A stretch of DNA of 33,638 nt from a virus. A program made the position numbers and the translations under genes. This document shows, piece after piece, positions 1 to 5,666 of the stretch. The notes beneath the pieces are model-generated. The model did no database searches, was not told the origin of the DNA, and saw only the letters and a list, made by a program, of their open reading frames with translations. The stretch's first letter is position 1; each line of letters opens with the position of its first letter. The stretch lies in the IMG/VR virus record IMGVR_UViG_3300009593_000063, positions 1 to 33,638 of that record; one strand, 5' to 3'.

Positions 1-304
1 CGTGACTATCTGGAATTTCTTCAAAAGAAATCTCGTTAAATATTTTTTGGTATTCATCCACAATATCTTGTGGTGCTTTCTTAATACCATTCATAACAGT
101 AGAGTGGTCTTTGTTAAACAGTCTGCCTATCTCTCCGTAACTTAATCCAGAATTTTTTCTGATTAGTTTCCACATAACCCATCGTGGTTCTGTTACTTGT
201 TTGGTTCTTTGGTTGCCTTTGATTTCTTCTACAGTTAAATCATAATCCTCCATAATCTTATGGACTATATGTGTAAGTTTTTTATTTTTGAATTTCATTT
301 GCAT
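1..304 (-). CDS. DnaA domain IV-like DNA-binding protein (partial, cut by window edge)
   Basis: Translated by hand from ATG at 304-302, preceded by a good ribosome site (AAGGAGAG, 2-3 bases from ATG); open to base 1, so 101 residues are visible and the C-terminus is missing. Residues about 10-76 match the C-terminal DNA-binding domain of bacterial DnaA. There is a helix ending in a basic stretch (QRTKQVTEPR, residues 32-41), then a helix-turn-helix with GLSYGEIGRLF (53-63), and the DnaA signature DHSTV (66-70; DHTTV in E. coli). The arginine after the proline (R41) and the DH[S/T]TV block are the residues that contact the DnaA box in E. coli DnaA. No AAA+ ATPase domain precedes it, so it cannot act as a full initiator; it could bind DnaA boxes as a regulator, competitor or origin-binding factor. 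The gene sits directly behind the ssb terminator, with a DnaA-box-like site in its leader. Confidence 0.85.
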   Translation of the reverse strand, partial: MQMKFKNKKLTHIVHKIMEDYDLTVEEIKGNQRTKQVTEPRWVMWKLIRKNSGLSYGEIGRLFNKDHSTVMNGIKKAPQDIVDEYQKIFNEISFEEIPDSH

Positions 305-334
305 AGCTCTCCTTTATAGCAATTACTTATCTCC

Positions 335-346
335 TTATCCACGCAC
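335..346 (-). promoter_or_regulatory. DnaA-box-like site plus GTGCGT element in leader of the DnaA-like gene
   Basis: Plus-strand 335-343 reads TTATCCACG, one mismatch from the E. coli R1 DnaA box (TTATCCACA), 31 bases upstream of the start of the DnaA-domain gene. Read on the minus strand the same place gives GTGCGTGGATAAGG, starting directly after the T-run of the ssb terminator. A related sequence stands behind the other strong leftward terminator (7172-7186). It may be an autoregulatory operator or a promoter element; function is inferred only. Confidence 0.4.
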
Positions 347-385
347 AAAAAAAATAGGCACAGCTCCAATGCTACTGTGCCTATT
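347..385 (-). terminator. Rho-independent terminator after ssb
   Basis: A perfect 11-bp inverted repeat (AATAGGCACAG at 353-363, CTGTGCCTATT at 375-385) with an 11-base loop is followed, in leftward direction, by eight T residues (A-run 347-354 on the plus strand, two of which belong to the stem). This is a classic intrinsic terminator closing the long leftward recombination operon before the DnaA-like gene. Confidence 0.85.
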
Positions 386-389
386 AATC

Positions 390-458
390 ATTCGTTTGCG
401 CCTTTGAATACTAACCTATTGATACACAAACGAATTAGGAAAGGAGAATCAATAGGTT
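390..458 (-). repeat. Two interleaved perfect inverted repeats after ssb (pseudoknot topology)
   Basis: ATTCGTTTG (390-398) pairs with CAAACGAAT (427-435), and AACCTATTGAT (413-423) pairs with ATCAATAGGTT (448-458). The arms alternate, so both stems can form together only as an H-type pseudoknot: 11 bp and 9 bp, with 12-, 3- and 14-base connectors. The first arm overlaps the ssb stop codon (459-457). In the leftward mRNA the element lies between the ssb stop and the terminator. It could be a 3' end stabiliser, a protein-binding RNA or, as DNA, a binding-site cluster. Confidence 0.6.
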
Positions 459-864
459 AAAATGGTATATCATCATCCGCTCCGCCTGTTGTGGGCTTCG
501 CTCCTGACTCTGATGATTTAGAATCTAGCATGGTAAATGTAGAATTGAATCCTTGAAGTACAACTTCGGTAGTATATTTTTCTACTCCGTCTTTGTCCTC
601 ATACTTTCTTGTCTGCAATTTACCCTCAATAAATACATTACTTCCTTTCGTAACATATTGTTCTATAACAGGAATCAATCCCTCTTGGAATACTACTACT
701 CTATTCCATTCGGTTCTTTCCTGTTGATCTCCGCTCTTGTCTTTCCATCGTTCAGATGTTGCAAGACTAAAGGTTGCGAATCTCCCTCCTGTCTTTGTAT
801 CTCTGATCTCTGGGTCTGCTCCTAGTCTACCTATGAGCATTACTTTATTTAAACTTCCTGACAT
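457..864 (-). CDS. ssb: Single-stranded DNA-binding protein (SSB)
   Basis: 135-residue bacterial-type SSB. The OB-fold spans about residues 5-110 with the family pattern MLIGRLGADPEIR near the start, a WNRVVVF strand and the YVTKGSNVFIEGKLQTRKY segment. A short, flexible linker leads to the acidic tip DDDIPF at 130-135, the tail by which SSB recruits replication and repair enzymes. It coats single-stranded DNA during phage replication and recombination. The ATG directly follows the stop of the upstream gene (TAA-ATG) and has a GGAGG ribosome site, so translation is coupled. It is the last gene of the operon before a terminator. A tetramer is expected from the family. Confidence 0.95.
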   Translation of the reverse strand: MSGSLNKVMLIGRLGADPEIRDTKTGGRFATFSLATSERWKDKSGDQQERTEWNRVVVFQEGLIPVIEQYVTKGSNVFIEGKLQTRKYEDKDGVEKYTTEVVLQGFNSTFTMLDSKSSESGAKPTTGGADDDIPF

Positions 865-1263
865 TTATTCCTCCTTATCTTGTTTAAATGAATCAGCTTC
901 TACATCACTATAAAAGTCTGAGTATACATCAACACATTTAAGAACAACTCTATCGTGTCCTCTTTTCTCTGCCATAGCTAGAGGGTATGCGTTGTGTGTA
1001 TTCTTACTGCTTGTTTCTCCAAAGGATTCTATCTGCAATCCTGTAACAGTATTCTTAGCAGTAGCTTTAATATATATATTACCCATGATTTCTTTTGGTT
1101 CTCCATAGGTAACAATAATATTATTGTATGCTGCGATTCTTTGCACAGCTTGGTTACTTAATATCCATTGTTTGTTTTGTTTTAATTGCCAAGCAAGTTT
1201 ATCGTTTGGCTCTATGTCTGGGCAAAGTTTTTGTATCTTAGCCCATGCTTCTTGTTTATCCAT
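865..1263 (-). CDS. Conserved phage protein, possible single-strand annealing/recombination partner
   Basis: 132 residues, start ATG 1263-1261. It lies exactly between the exonuclease and ssb, where phages often carry an annealing protein. The segment around residues 88-110 (NTHNAYPLAMAEKRGHDRVVL) resembles the conserved helix (YP..MAEKRA..R) in small phage proteins and in Erf/Rad52-like annealing proteins, but the protein is shorter than a typical annealase and I see no other diagnostic motif. The tail is acidic. The assignment rests mainly on context plus this one motif; a general accessory DNA-binding protein is equally possible. Its stop codon abuts the ssb start. Confidence 0.6.
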   Translation of the reverse strand: MDKQEAWAKIQKLCPDIEPNDKLAWQLKQNKQWILSNQAVQRIAAYNNIIVTYGEPKEIMGNIYIKATAKNTVTGLQIESFGETSSKNTHNAYPLAMAEKRGHDRVVLKCVDVYSDFYSDVEADSFKQDKEE

Positions 1264-1272
1264 TGGTTGCTC

Positions 1273-2268
1273 CTATTTAATCCTTATAGATACTATGCCA
1301 TTTTTATTTCGGCTGGCAGTAATACCGTTGTATGTTACAGACTTGGCATCATCTGGTATCAGTTTCTTGAGGTGATTCTTATTGTGTTCATTCTCCTCTT
1401 TAGACTTACTGAATCCAGTATTGCTTACTGATGTTTCTAATGCTTTATCAATAAACTCTTTAGCCCAATTCCAATCTGCACATTCGTTAAGATTATACAC
1501 CTTACCGCTCTCACATACAATATCTTTTTCTATTGGTATACCAGTAACCCAGTCTAATTCTTGTGATACTTTCCACCATTCATCTCTGTTTGGTTTCTCT
1601 CCATCTTCATAGAACCTTGCTTGGTCATGCCAATAGTCATAGATTAATGCTCCTAATTCCATAGCTCTTTCCATGTAATCTGCAAGAAAGTTATTATCTC
1701 TTTTAACTATGTCATGCTGTTGTCTTTTGTTTCCAAAGATAGCTGAGATCATTATCTCATGTGTACCCCAGACATACATGTGATGTTGTAACTGTGGATA
1801 GTAGTTCTCAATTACTTTATCTAAGTTACTGTACTCTCCAGTATGTTTAAGTTCTACTAAGCTAATACTTTTTATATTATCATTCGGATGATTAATAGGT
1901 TCATTTGAATAAGCTATGTCAATAGTAGATGCTAATATAAATGGATGAGATGTGCTATCAGATTCAACAACACAATGCGCTTGTTCATACATTAAGTTAT
2001 GTTCATGTCCGTAACCAATTACATTGTTTCTTGTTAACTGTTTGTTAAGCCAACTCGTATGGAAATATTCAGTAGCTAATCCTAATTGAACAGGGAATAC
2101 ATTAGACAAATCATCTTTGAGGTGATCTATCTTTTGTTCCCAAAGTTTTTCTAAATCATAGTAGTCGCCACTAGCTATTGCTCTTGCATCACTACTGCTT
2201 ATCTTATCCTGATAGTATTCTTCTCTCGTACCAGTATAGGTTGCACATTTATATATTTTAATTGTCAT
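1273..2268 (-). CDS. YqaJ/lambda-type exonuclease (PD-(D/E)XK nuclease)
   Basis: 331 residues from ATG 2268, chosen over an upstream in-frame ATG (2319) because it has a GGAG ribosome site and the upstream stretch lies inside a different small gene. The N-terminus (SSSDARAIASGDYYDLEKLWEQK, residues 24-46, split as SSSDARAIASG and YYDLEKLWEQK) matches the YqaJ domain opening. Candidate catalytic residues are E67 (GLATE), D117 (STID), and E139-L-K141 (VELK), followed by the PQLQHHMYVWG helix (158-168) typical of the family. The enzyme would digest one strand of double-stranded DNA ends to give single-stranded tails for annealing. SSB and a possible annealing protein follow immediately, forming a recombination cassette. 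Confidence 0.85.
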   Translation of the reverse strand: MTIKIYKCATYTGTREEYYQDKISSSDARAIASGDYYDLEKLWEQKIDHLKDDLSNVFPVQLGLATEYFHTSWLNKQLTRNNVIGYGHEHNLMYEQAHCVVESDSTSHPFILASTIDIAYSNEPINHPNDNIKSISLVELKHTGEYSNLDKVIENYYPQLQHHMYVWGTHEIMISAIFGNKRQQHDIVKRDNNFLADYMERAMELGALIYDYWHDQARFYEDGEKPNRDEWWKVSQELDWVTGIPIEKDIVCESGKVYNLNECADWNWAKEFIDKALETSVSNTGFSKSKEENEHNKNHLKKLIPDDAKSVTYNGITASRNKNGIVSIRIK

Positions 2269-2270
2269 GT

Positions 2271-2390
2271 TTAAACTCCAAAAATAAATGCAAGACCATT
2301 CAACAATACAATTCCACATAGAATTGCTGTCATCATAATCTTAAGGTATTGTTTAACTGCGTATTGTAGTTCTTTCTTTTGAGTACTCAT
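2271..2390 (-). CDS. Small single-span membrane protein (39 aa)
   Basis: Read by hand: ATG 2390-2388, stop TAA 2273-2271, 39 residues. A basic/polar N-terminus (MSTQKKELQYAVKQYLK) is followed by one hydrophobic segment, residues 18-38, long enough to span a membrane. The start directly follows the stop of the upstream gene and has a strong GGAGG ribosome site at the end of that gene; the stop lies 2 bases before the exonuclease start. This tight packing supports a real gene. I do not recognise the family. A membrane-anchoring or host-modifying role is only a guess. Confidence 0.7.
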   Translation of the reverse strand: MSTQKKELQYAVKQYLKIMMTAILCGIVLLNGLAFIFGV

Positions 2391-2960
2391 TTACTCCTCC
2401 TCTAATTGTTCAGCAATTTTTTTATGAGCATGCTGTAATAACTCAAACACTTCCACTCGTGGAATGTATATCTTGTTAGCATGTGTTCTAATATTTTTTA
2501 TGCTAGGGTATTCAGATTCTTTAACCATCTTAGATACTGCATATTGAATAGCATCAGCTGGAAATATTTTTAATTCATTAGAGTACACAGCATAGAAGTC
2601 TTTCTTCTCTTGCTCTGTATCTGGTAACACATGCTTGTTAACTAAGAACAATAGATACAAACACTCAGACATTTGTTCTAATGTAATAGGTTGCAGTCTA
2701 TCTATCATAAACTGTAAGTCTATATCCAATTCATCAAGTGCTGCGTTTATTTCTTTCTGGGATTTGTAAGACTTTACTTCCATCTGTGCTTTGTATTGCA
2801 CCCCTGTCAACAATTCCTTGCTGAATGGTGTTTGCAGATGTGCTATTGGTTTCGTATCTATTATAGTAGTGTCCTTCTCGTAACCAGTTACTTGGGTACT
2901 TGATGTATCTTTGTTCGATTTTATTTTGTTGGACATATTTTCTGTACTCTCTTGCTCCAT
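2391..2960 (-). CDS. Phage replication protein, possibly helicase-loader-like
   Basis: 189 residues from ATG 2960, which has a good ribosome site (AGGAGA, 6 bases upstream of ATG) inside the preceding gene. Residues 1-60 are polar and low in hydrophobics, probably disordered. From about residue 60 the protein is helical, with KIFPADAIQYAVSKM and SEYPSIKNIRTHANK near the C-terminus. This resembles the 'adequate ageing of rows' layout of phage P/DnaC-type loader or replisome-organiser proteins (PADA..A...... followed by a [W/Y]PS...I element). The N-terminal 227 bases overlap the upstream gene in another frame. A shorter form starting at M60 (2783) lacks a ribosome site. Function is inferred from resemblance and neighbours. 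Confidence 0.6.
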   Translation of the reverse strand: MEQESTENMSNKIKSNKDTSSTQVTGYEKDTTIIDTKPIAHLQTPFSKELLTGVQYKAQMEVKSYKSQKEINAALDELDIDLQFMIDRLQPITLEQMSECLYLLFLVNKHVLPDTEQEKKDFYAVYSNELKIFPADAIQYAVSKMVKESEYPSIKNIRTHANKIYIPRVEVFELLQHAHKKIAEQLEEE

Positions 2961-3120
2961 CTATTATCTCCTGTTCTTTTGCGCCATCATCCCTTATCGC
3001 ATTTACATACGCAGTCATAGCTGGAAATATTCCTTGAGCATTTGGATATGCTTCCCAGAATAATTTAAATCCATCCATGAGTTTAAGTTTAATGAGGTCT
3101 TTCTGTTTGTATACTTTCAT
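2734..3120 (-). CDS. Phage replication-initiator-like protein (FWEAYP / PSNWL motifs)
   Basis: 128 residues from ATG 3120 (GGAG, 7 bases upstream), overlapping the end of the HTH gene by 32 bases. It contains FKLFWEAYPNAQG (residues 19-31) and RYIKYPSNWLREGHYYNRYE further on. This pair (F..FW.AYP then [F/Y]IK.P..WL..G.W) is common in the C-terminal parts of phage O-type initiator and primosomal proteins, where it is thought to contact the helicase or DNA. There is no separate N-terminal DNA-binding domain in the same frame, but a HTH protein is encoded just upstream. The last 227 bases also encode the start of the next protein in another frame. Confidence 0.65.
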   Translation of the reverse strand: MKVYKQKDLIKLKLMDGFKLFWEAYPNAQGIFPAMTAYVNAIRDDGAKEQEIIDGAREYRKYVQQNKIEQRYIKYPSNWLREGHYYNRYETNSTSANTIQQGIVDRGAIQSTDGSKVLQIPERNKRST

Positions 3121-3376
3121 TAGTAGTCTCCAATTTAATATCGCAGTCAAGGGCCATAGCCCATGAAGTTAAATTGAAAGCACCTGGACTTCTAATACCA
3201 CATTCCCATTTACCTACCAACCCATCGGCATTACCCATGCGTTGATCCAATTCTAATTGAGATATATTCAAACTCTCTCTCCTTAGTTTGAATTGATATA
3301 TCAGTTCCCAATACCATGATGGTTTGTAACCTACACGATTAGACCTTGATGCTATCCATTCATTCTTATCTGCCAT
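3089..3376 (-). CDS. XRE-family helix-turn-helix protein
   Basis: 95 residues. A helix-turn-helix of the XRE/Cro type covers about residues 29-80: LRRESLNISQLELDQRMG (first helices), then a turn, GKWECGIRSPG and a last helix LTSWAMALDCDI. It most likely binds DNA as a transcription regulator, or forms a DNA-targeting part for the replication protein encoded directly downstream (32-base overlap). No Shine-Dalgarno sequence precedes the ATG at 3376. Instead a promoter-like pair lies 9-36 bases upstream, so the mRNA may be leaderless. It is the only gene of the operon lacking a ribosome site. Confidence 0.75.
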   Translation of the reverse strand: MADKNEWIASRSNRVGYKPSWYWELIYQFKLRRESLNISQLELDQRMGNADGLVGKWECGIRSPGAFNLTSWAMALDCDIKLETTNESIQTERPH

Positions 3377-3377
3377 A

Positions 3378-3412
3378 ACAGTATAGCATAGGTGCTTTCG
3401 TTATTAAATCAA
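3378..3412 (-). promoter_or_regulatory. Candidate leftward promoter before the HTH gene
   Basis: On the minus strand TTGATT (3412-3407), a 16-base spacer and TATGCT (3390-3385) approximate sigma70 elements. A start near 3378 would place the ATG (3376) at the very 5' end of the mRNA, in keeping with the missing ribosome site. The -35 overlaps the stop codon of the preceding gene. Hits of this quality are frequent in AT-rich DNA. Confidence 0.3.
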
Positions 3413-3843
3413 GAAAGTTTTTCTATTACATTTTGTAATACTTTTTCTTCTAGCATACCTAATGATGTAACAGCTGGATCATCCTCTGCTCTAAACATAG
3501 TAGTATCATGTACTAATGACCATAGCTTATAGTTATGCCAATCAACTTTAATCTTACCCTCAGAATTATATCTACTGTTTTCAACAGAATAAGATTCTCC
3601 ATATTCAGTATCTTTTAACCATTCGCCAAACTCTTTAGCATCAGCATCTATTGCTTCTTCTATTTGATAAAGTTTTTCTCTTTGTTGTTTAACTTTATCT
3701 TTCCTAAGATTTAAATCTCTTAGCTTATTGATAACAAGTTTATCACTTTCTATTAGCTTTAGAAAATGTTTACGAACAGCTTCTTTAACTCTTGATTCTA
3801 TTCGTTCCCTATCTTTTACTCTTACATTAAATTTTTTTGCCAT
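3409..3843 (-). CDS. Unrecognised charged, mostly helical protein (144 aa)
   Basis: Start ATG 3843 with ribosome site AAAGGAG; stop TGA at 3411-3409. Residues 1-75 are rich in Lys, Arg and Glu in a pattern suggesting long amphipathic helices or a coiled coil; the middle holds WLKDTEYGESYSVENSRY and the last third has LWSLVHDTTMF. I recognise no family, catalytic motif, signal peptide or membrane segment. Position upstream of the HTH and replication genes suggests an early function. Real gene by ribosome site, codon use and packing. Confidence 0.75.
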   Translation of the reverse strand: MAKKFNVRVKDRERIESRVKEAVRKHFLKLIESDKLVINKLRDLNLRKDKVKQQREKLYQIEEAIDADAKEFGEWLKDTEYGESYSVENSRYNSEGKIKVDWHNYKLWSLVHDTTMFRAEDDPAVTSLGMLEEKVLQNVIEKLS

Positions 3844-3855
3844 GTTATTTCTCCT

Positions 3856-3963
3856 TTATATGACATTAATAAAATCACTAGCATCTTGTTCAGATGTAGT
3901 GACAACGATACGCCTCACAGTCCTACGACCGTGAACGATTTGCATGGGCATAGGTTCGCCCAT
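3856..3963 (-). CDS. Possible small basic protein (35 aa)
   Basis: Open frame from ATG 3963 to TAA 3856, 35 residues, with a basic middle (HGRRTVRRIVV) and acidic end. Its stop lies within the TAAAGGAG that serves as ribosome site of the next gene, as for other genes of this operon. Against it: no ribosome site of its own, and the DNA is unusually GC-rich (33 G or C in bases 3901-3960) and can fold into two hairpins, so it may be a structured leader instead. Confidence 0.3.
   Translation of the reverse strand: MGEPMPMQIVHGRRTVRRIVVTTSEQDASDFINVI
3916..3963 (-). other. GC-rich block with two hairpins (possible RNA leader)
   Basis: ATGGGC (3944-3949) pairs with GCCCAT (3958-3963) around an 8-base loop. 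CACAGTC (3916-3922) pairs with GACCGTG (3927-3933) around a 4-base loop; the central mismatch becomes a G-U pair only in minus-strand RNA, giving a 7-bp stem. The block is about 55% GC in a roughly one-third GC genome. A leftward transcript would carry both hairpins ahead of the 144-aa gene. Confidence 0.4.
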
Positions 3964-4096
3964 CAAATTCAATGTGATAGTGTATATAATGAATACTAAA
4001 TTACATACTAATAGCTTTCAATCCGTAGACATAATGCCCTCCAACTATCTGTTAGAGGAATTATCCTAAGATAAAATACTAATTACTATCTTGACA
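3964..4096. other. Short non-coding gap
   Basis: No supported gene. Contains an imperfect hairpin (CCTCCAAC 4038-4045 with GTTAGAGG 4051-4058, one mismatch). The minus strand reads CTTAGGATAATT near 4061-4073, the same 12 bases found on the plus strand ahead of the capsid gene (15030-15041). Confidence 0.4.
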
Positions 4097-4300
4097 TTAA
4101 GGTATTTTTTTCAACCAACATTTATATAATGGTCCACCAAAATCATCTAAGCATTGTCCACCTTTAGCTGATGTTCCACAGTACATACAGATACCAGCTT
4201 GAATAGCTATCTGTCTTTCTCTTTCTGTTTCTGCTTGTTCAGCTAATGCGTCCATCATCTGGTCCATCGCCTCATCTACATAATGTTTTTCTTTTGCCAT
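4097..4300 (-). CDS. Small cysteine-motif protein (67 aa, zinc-ribbon-like)
   Basis: ATG 4300 has GGAG nine bases upstream. The first 33 residues form an acidic/basic amphipathic helix (MDQMMDALAEQAETERERQ). The C-terminal half has CMYCG (residues 38-42), then C50 and C61: a CxxC pair plus two further cysteines, compatible with a single zinc site. Such minimal zinc-ribbon proteins are common in phage early regions and often modulate host enzymes, but no family can be named. Its start overlaps the upstream gene by 25 bases. Confidence 0.7.
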   Translation of the reverse strand: MAKEKHYVDEAMDQMMDALAEQAETERERQIAIQAGICMYCGTSAKGGQCLDDFGGPLYKCWLKKIP

Positions 4301-4560
4301 TCGTGTTTCTCCATATATAATCTGTTAATAATAATTGCAGCTGCGTCATTTCTGCTACATAAATATTTACGCATTGTCATTATTACATCATAGTAATATT
4401 CCTCATTGACTTGATAAGAATAAGGTCCAATGAATCCACCTCTGGTTTGTAATATTTCAATAGAATGTTCTACTGCCATTCTACTTCGTGTTCTAATTTT
4501 TCTACCCATAGAAGCAAACTCATGATTGACTTGTTCTCTAATCCATTCTTGACTGTACAT
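4276..4560 (-). CDS. Unrecognised protein (94 aa)
   Basis: Start set at ATG 4560 because AGGAGATTAAT gives a good ribosome site; an upstream in-frame ATG at 4623 has none. The sequence has charged helices (WIREQVNHEFASMGRKIRTRS) and a Tyr-rich stretch VNEEYYYDVIMTMRKYL. No recognisable domain. The first 15 coding bases are repeated almost exactly 26 bases upstream, in the leader (see repeat entry). It is the first gene downstream of the 4590-5018 non-coding block in leftward direction. Confidence 0.7.
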   Translation of the reverse strand: MYSQEWIREQVNHEFASMGRKIRTRSRMAVEHSIEILQTRGGFIGPYSYQVNEEYYYDVIMTMRKYLCSRNDAAAIIINRLYMEKHEWQKKNIM

Positions 4561-4589
4561 ATTAATCTCCTTTCTTGACTGTACATATT
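4546..4589. repeat. 18-bp tandem direct repeat over a gene start
   Basis: Two copies of an 18-base sequence (TTCTTGACTGTACATATT) at 4546-4563 and 4572-4589, 26 bases apart. The first copy covers the start codon and first codons of the 94-aa gene on the minus strand; the second lies in its leader, upstream of the ribosome site. Could be a recent small duplication or a repeated operator for feedback control. Confidence 0.7.
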
Positions 4590-5018
4590 TATAACTCCCA
4601 GTAGTGTAGTAAATTGCATACAAGTGCTACTTGATAGGGTATATTTTTAAGCACATTACCCTCGTTTATGTTTCGCGCCCTTACTACTGGGTATCCTATC
4701 TAAAAACCTCTGCAACTCCACAACTGAGGTGTATACCGCCCATGTTTGCATTGCTGAATATCCTAGATAGAATAATTCTTTGGTTGCGTGATGAGTATAC
4801 TAAGCAGTTCGTGAGGCCTTTCTAACTAAGGTTTCCCAGATGGTTACACCATTCGACAGGTTACCTACTCTGATTGACTTGCATTACATTCAATCAAGTG
4901 TGCAGTCTAACGATACTTGGATATGATATTTGTAGCACTAATCATACCGCCTCTGTGCGTAATACTCATCACGACTTTATCATATAATGTTGGTTCGTGT
5001 GCGACACGCTAAAGATAC
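4590..5018. other. 430-base non-coding block, GC-richer and able to form many stems
   Basis: No convincing gene on either strand. Hand counts give 27/60 G+C at 4681-4740, 28/60 at 4801-4860 and 23/60 at 4861-4920, against 18/60 in adjacent coding DNA (5161-5220). Possible stems: GATAGGGTA (4633-4641) with TATCCTATC (4692-4700, one G-T); competing CTATCTA (4696-4702) with TAGATAG (4764-4770); ATGGT/ACCAT (4840-4852, 3-base loop); TATGAT/ATCATA (4922-4946); CGTGT/ACACG (4996-5008). Raised GC with local stems suggests a structured RNA, strand unclear. No tRNA, tmRNA or known riboswitch core was recognised. Confidence 0.5.
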
Positions 5019-5105
5019 TTACGATGTCGTATTTTCTTCGTCTGATTTTTGGTTACTCATCCTAGTATTTGTAACTCCGCTCATCAGCATTGCAATCCCA
5101 CCCAT
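5019..5105 (-). CDS. Possible translationally coupled mini-protein (28 aa)
   Basis: ATG 5105-5103 overlaps the stop of the preceding gene by one base (TAATG), the standard coupling arrangement in this genome. It encodes 28 residues: a short hydrophobic start (MGGIAMLMSGV) and a polar Ser/Thr/Glu-rich end. Support is limited to the coupling and the open frame; it ends inside a small palindromic sequence (TACGA/TCGTA). Confidence 0.4.
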   Translation of the reverse strand: MGGIAMLMSGVTNTRMSNQKSDEENTTS

Positions 5106-5305
5106 TATATAAATTCATTTAACTTTTCTAACTTTAAGTTATGCTTTTGTTCTGCTGCAAAAGCACATTCTTCTATTTCAGTTCTCCAAAAATTTTTTTG
5201 TTCTGGATACTTACTATTCCTATAGTGTTGTAGTGCATAGATGTACCTTTGTTTTAATTCATTAGCATCTAAATCTAATGTTGAATATCTATTGGTTACT
5301 GTCAT
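5105..5305 (-). CDS. Unrecognised small protein (66 aa)
   Basis: ATG 5305-5303 has AGGAG at suitable distance; a TTG one codon upstream (5308) is a less likely start. The sequence is mostly helical and charged (LDANELKQRYIYALQHYRNS, then WRTEIEECAFAAEQKHNLKLEKLNEF). No membrane segment or known motif. It overlaps the upstream winged-helix gene by 17 bases and is coupled by TAATG to a possible mini-gene. Probably a small early effector or regulator, function unknown. Confidence 0.7.
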   Translation of the reverse strand: MTVTNRYSTLDLDANELKQRYIYALQHYRNSKYPEQKNFWRTEIEECAFAAEQKHNLKLEKLNEFI

Positions 5306-5666
5306 CAAATATATCTCCTAATAATTTGTTACCTTGATGGCTAATCTGATATACTAATCGCTCTACTTTAGTATCCTTACTTGGTCTTGTTACTTGTAAT
5401 ACATCAAGCAATATCCCATATCCGTGCATGGTAGTATTCTTTGCCATGTCTGATACTCTTGATGATACAGATGTTTCTTTAAAGCCAGACTTAATAGCAA
5501 TCTCATCAACAGTCATACCTCTTGCATTGTCTTTGATTGCTTTGAGAATTTTGTAGTCCATTCTCTTTGTGTATTTGTTTCGGCTGGTCTTTGGATCGGT
5601 GTGTCTGTATCTTGTAGGATATTTTTTAGCCAGGTCTATTACATTTATATCAGTTGGTATCGCCAT
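5289..5666 (-). CDS. Winged-helix-like DNA-binding protein (125 aa)
   Basis: ATG 5666 with a GGAGG ribosome site; overlaps the previous gene by 17 bases. After a basic N-terminal stretch (SRNKYTKRMDYKILKAIKD) the region of about residues 38-75 reads as a helix-turn-helix: ILKAIKDNARGMTVDEIA, IKSGFKETSVSSRVSDMAK, followed by a strand-like wing (YGILLDVLQV and VERLVYQIS). This order of three helices plus beta wing fits a winged helix of the MarR/helix-turn-helix-39 kind that controls transcription or serves in replication. Whether it is a repressor or activator cannot be read. Confidence 0.65.
   Translation of the reverse strand: MAIPTDINVIDLAKKYPTRYRHTDPKTSRNKYTKRMDYKILKAIKDNARGMTVDEIAIKSGFKETSVSSRVSDMAKNTTMHGYGILLDVLQVTRPSKDTKVERLVYQISHQGNKLLGDIFDDSNQ

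Noticed and set aside
2269-2319. 17-codon N-terminal extension of the exonuclease
   Set aside because: No ribosome site at that ATG, and the DNA is the 3' part of a better supported membrane mini-gene in another frame.
3941-3963. GGTTCG..CCC sequence resembling a tRNA T-arm
   Set aside because: Loop is 8 bases, spacing is wrong and no acceptor, D or anticodon arms can be drawn on either strand.
4631-4825. 64-codon plus-strand frame in the 4590-5018 gap
   Set aside because: Starts with TTG, has no ribosome site, opposes the direction of the whole arm and looks non-protein-like; stems in the same DNA fit an RNA better.
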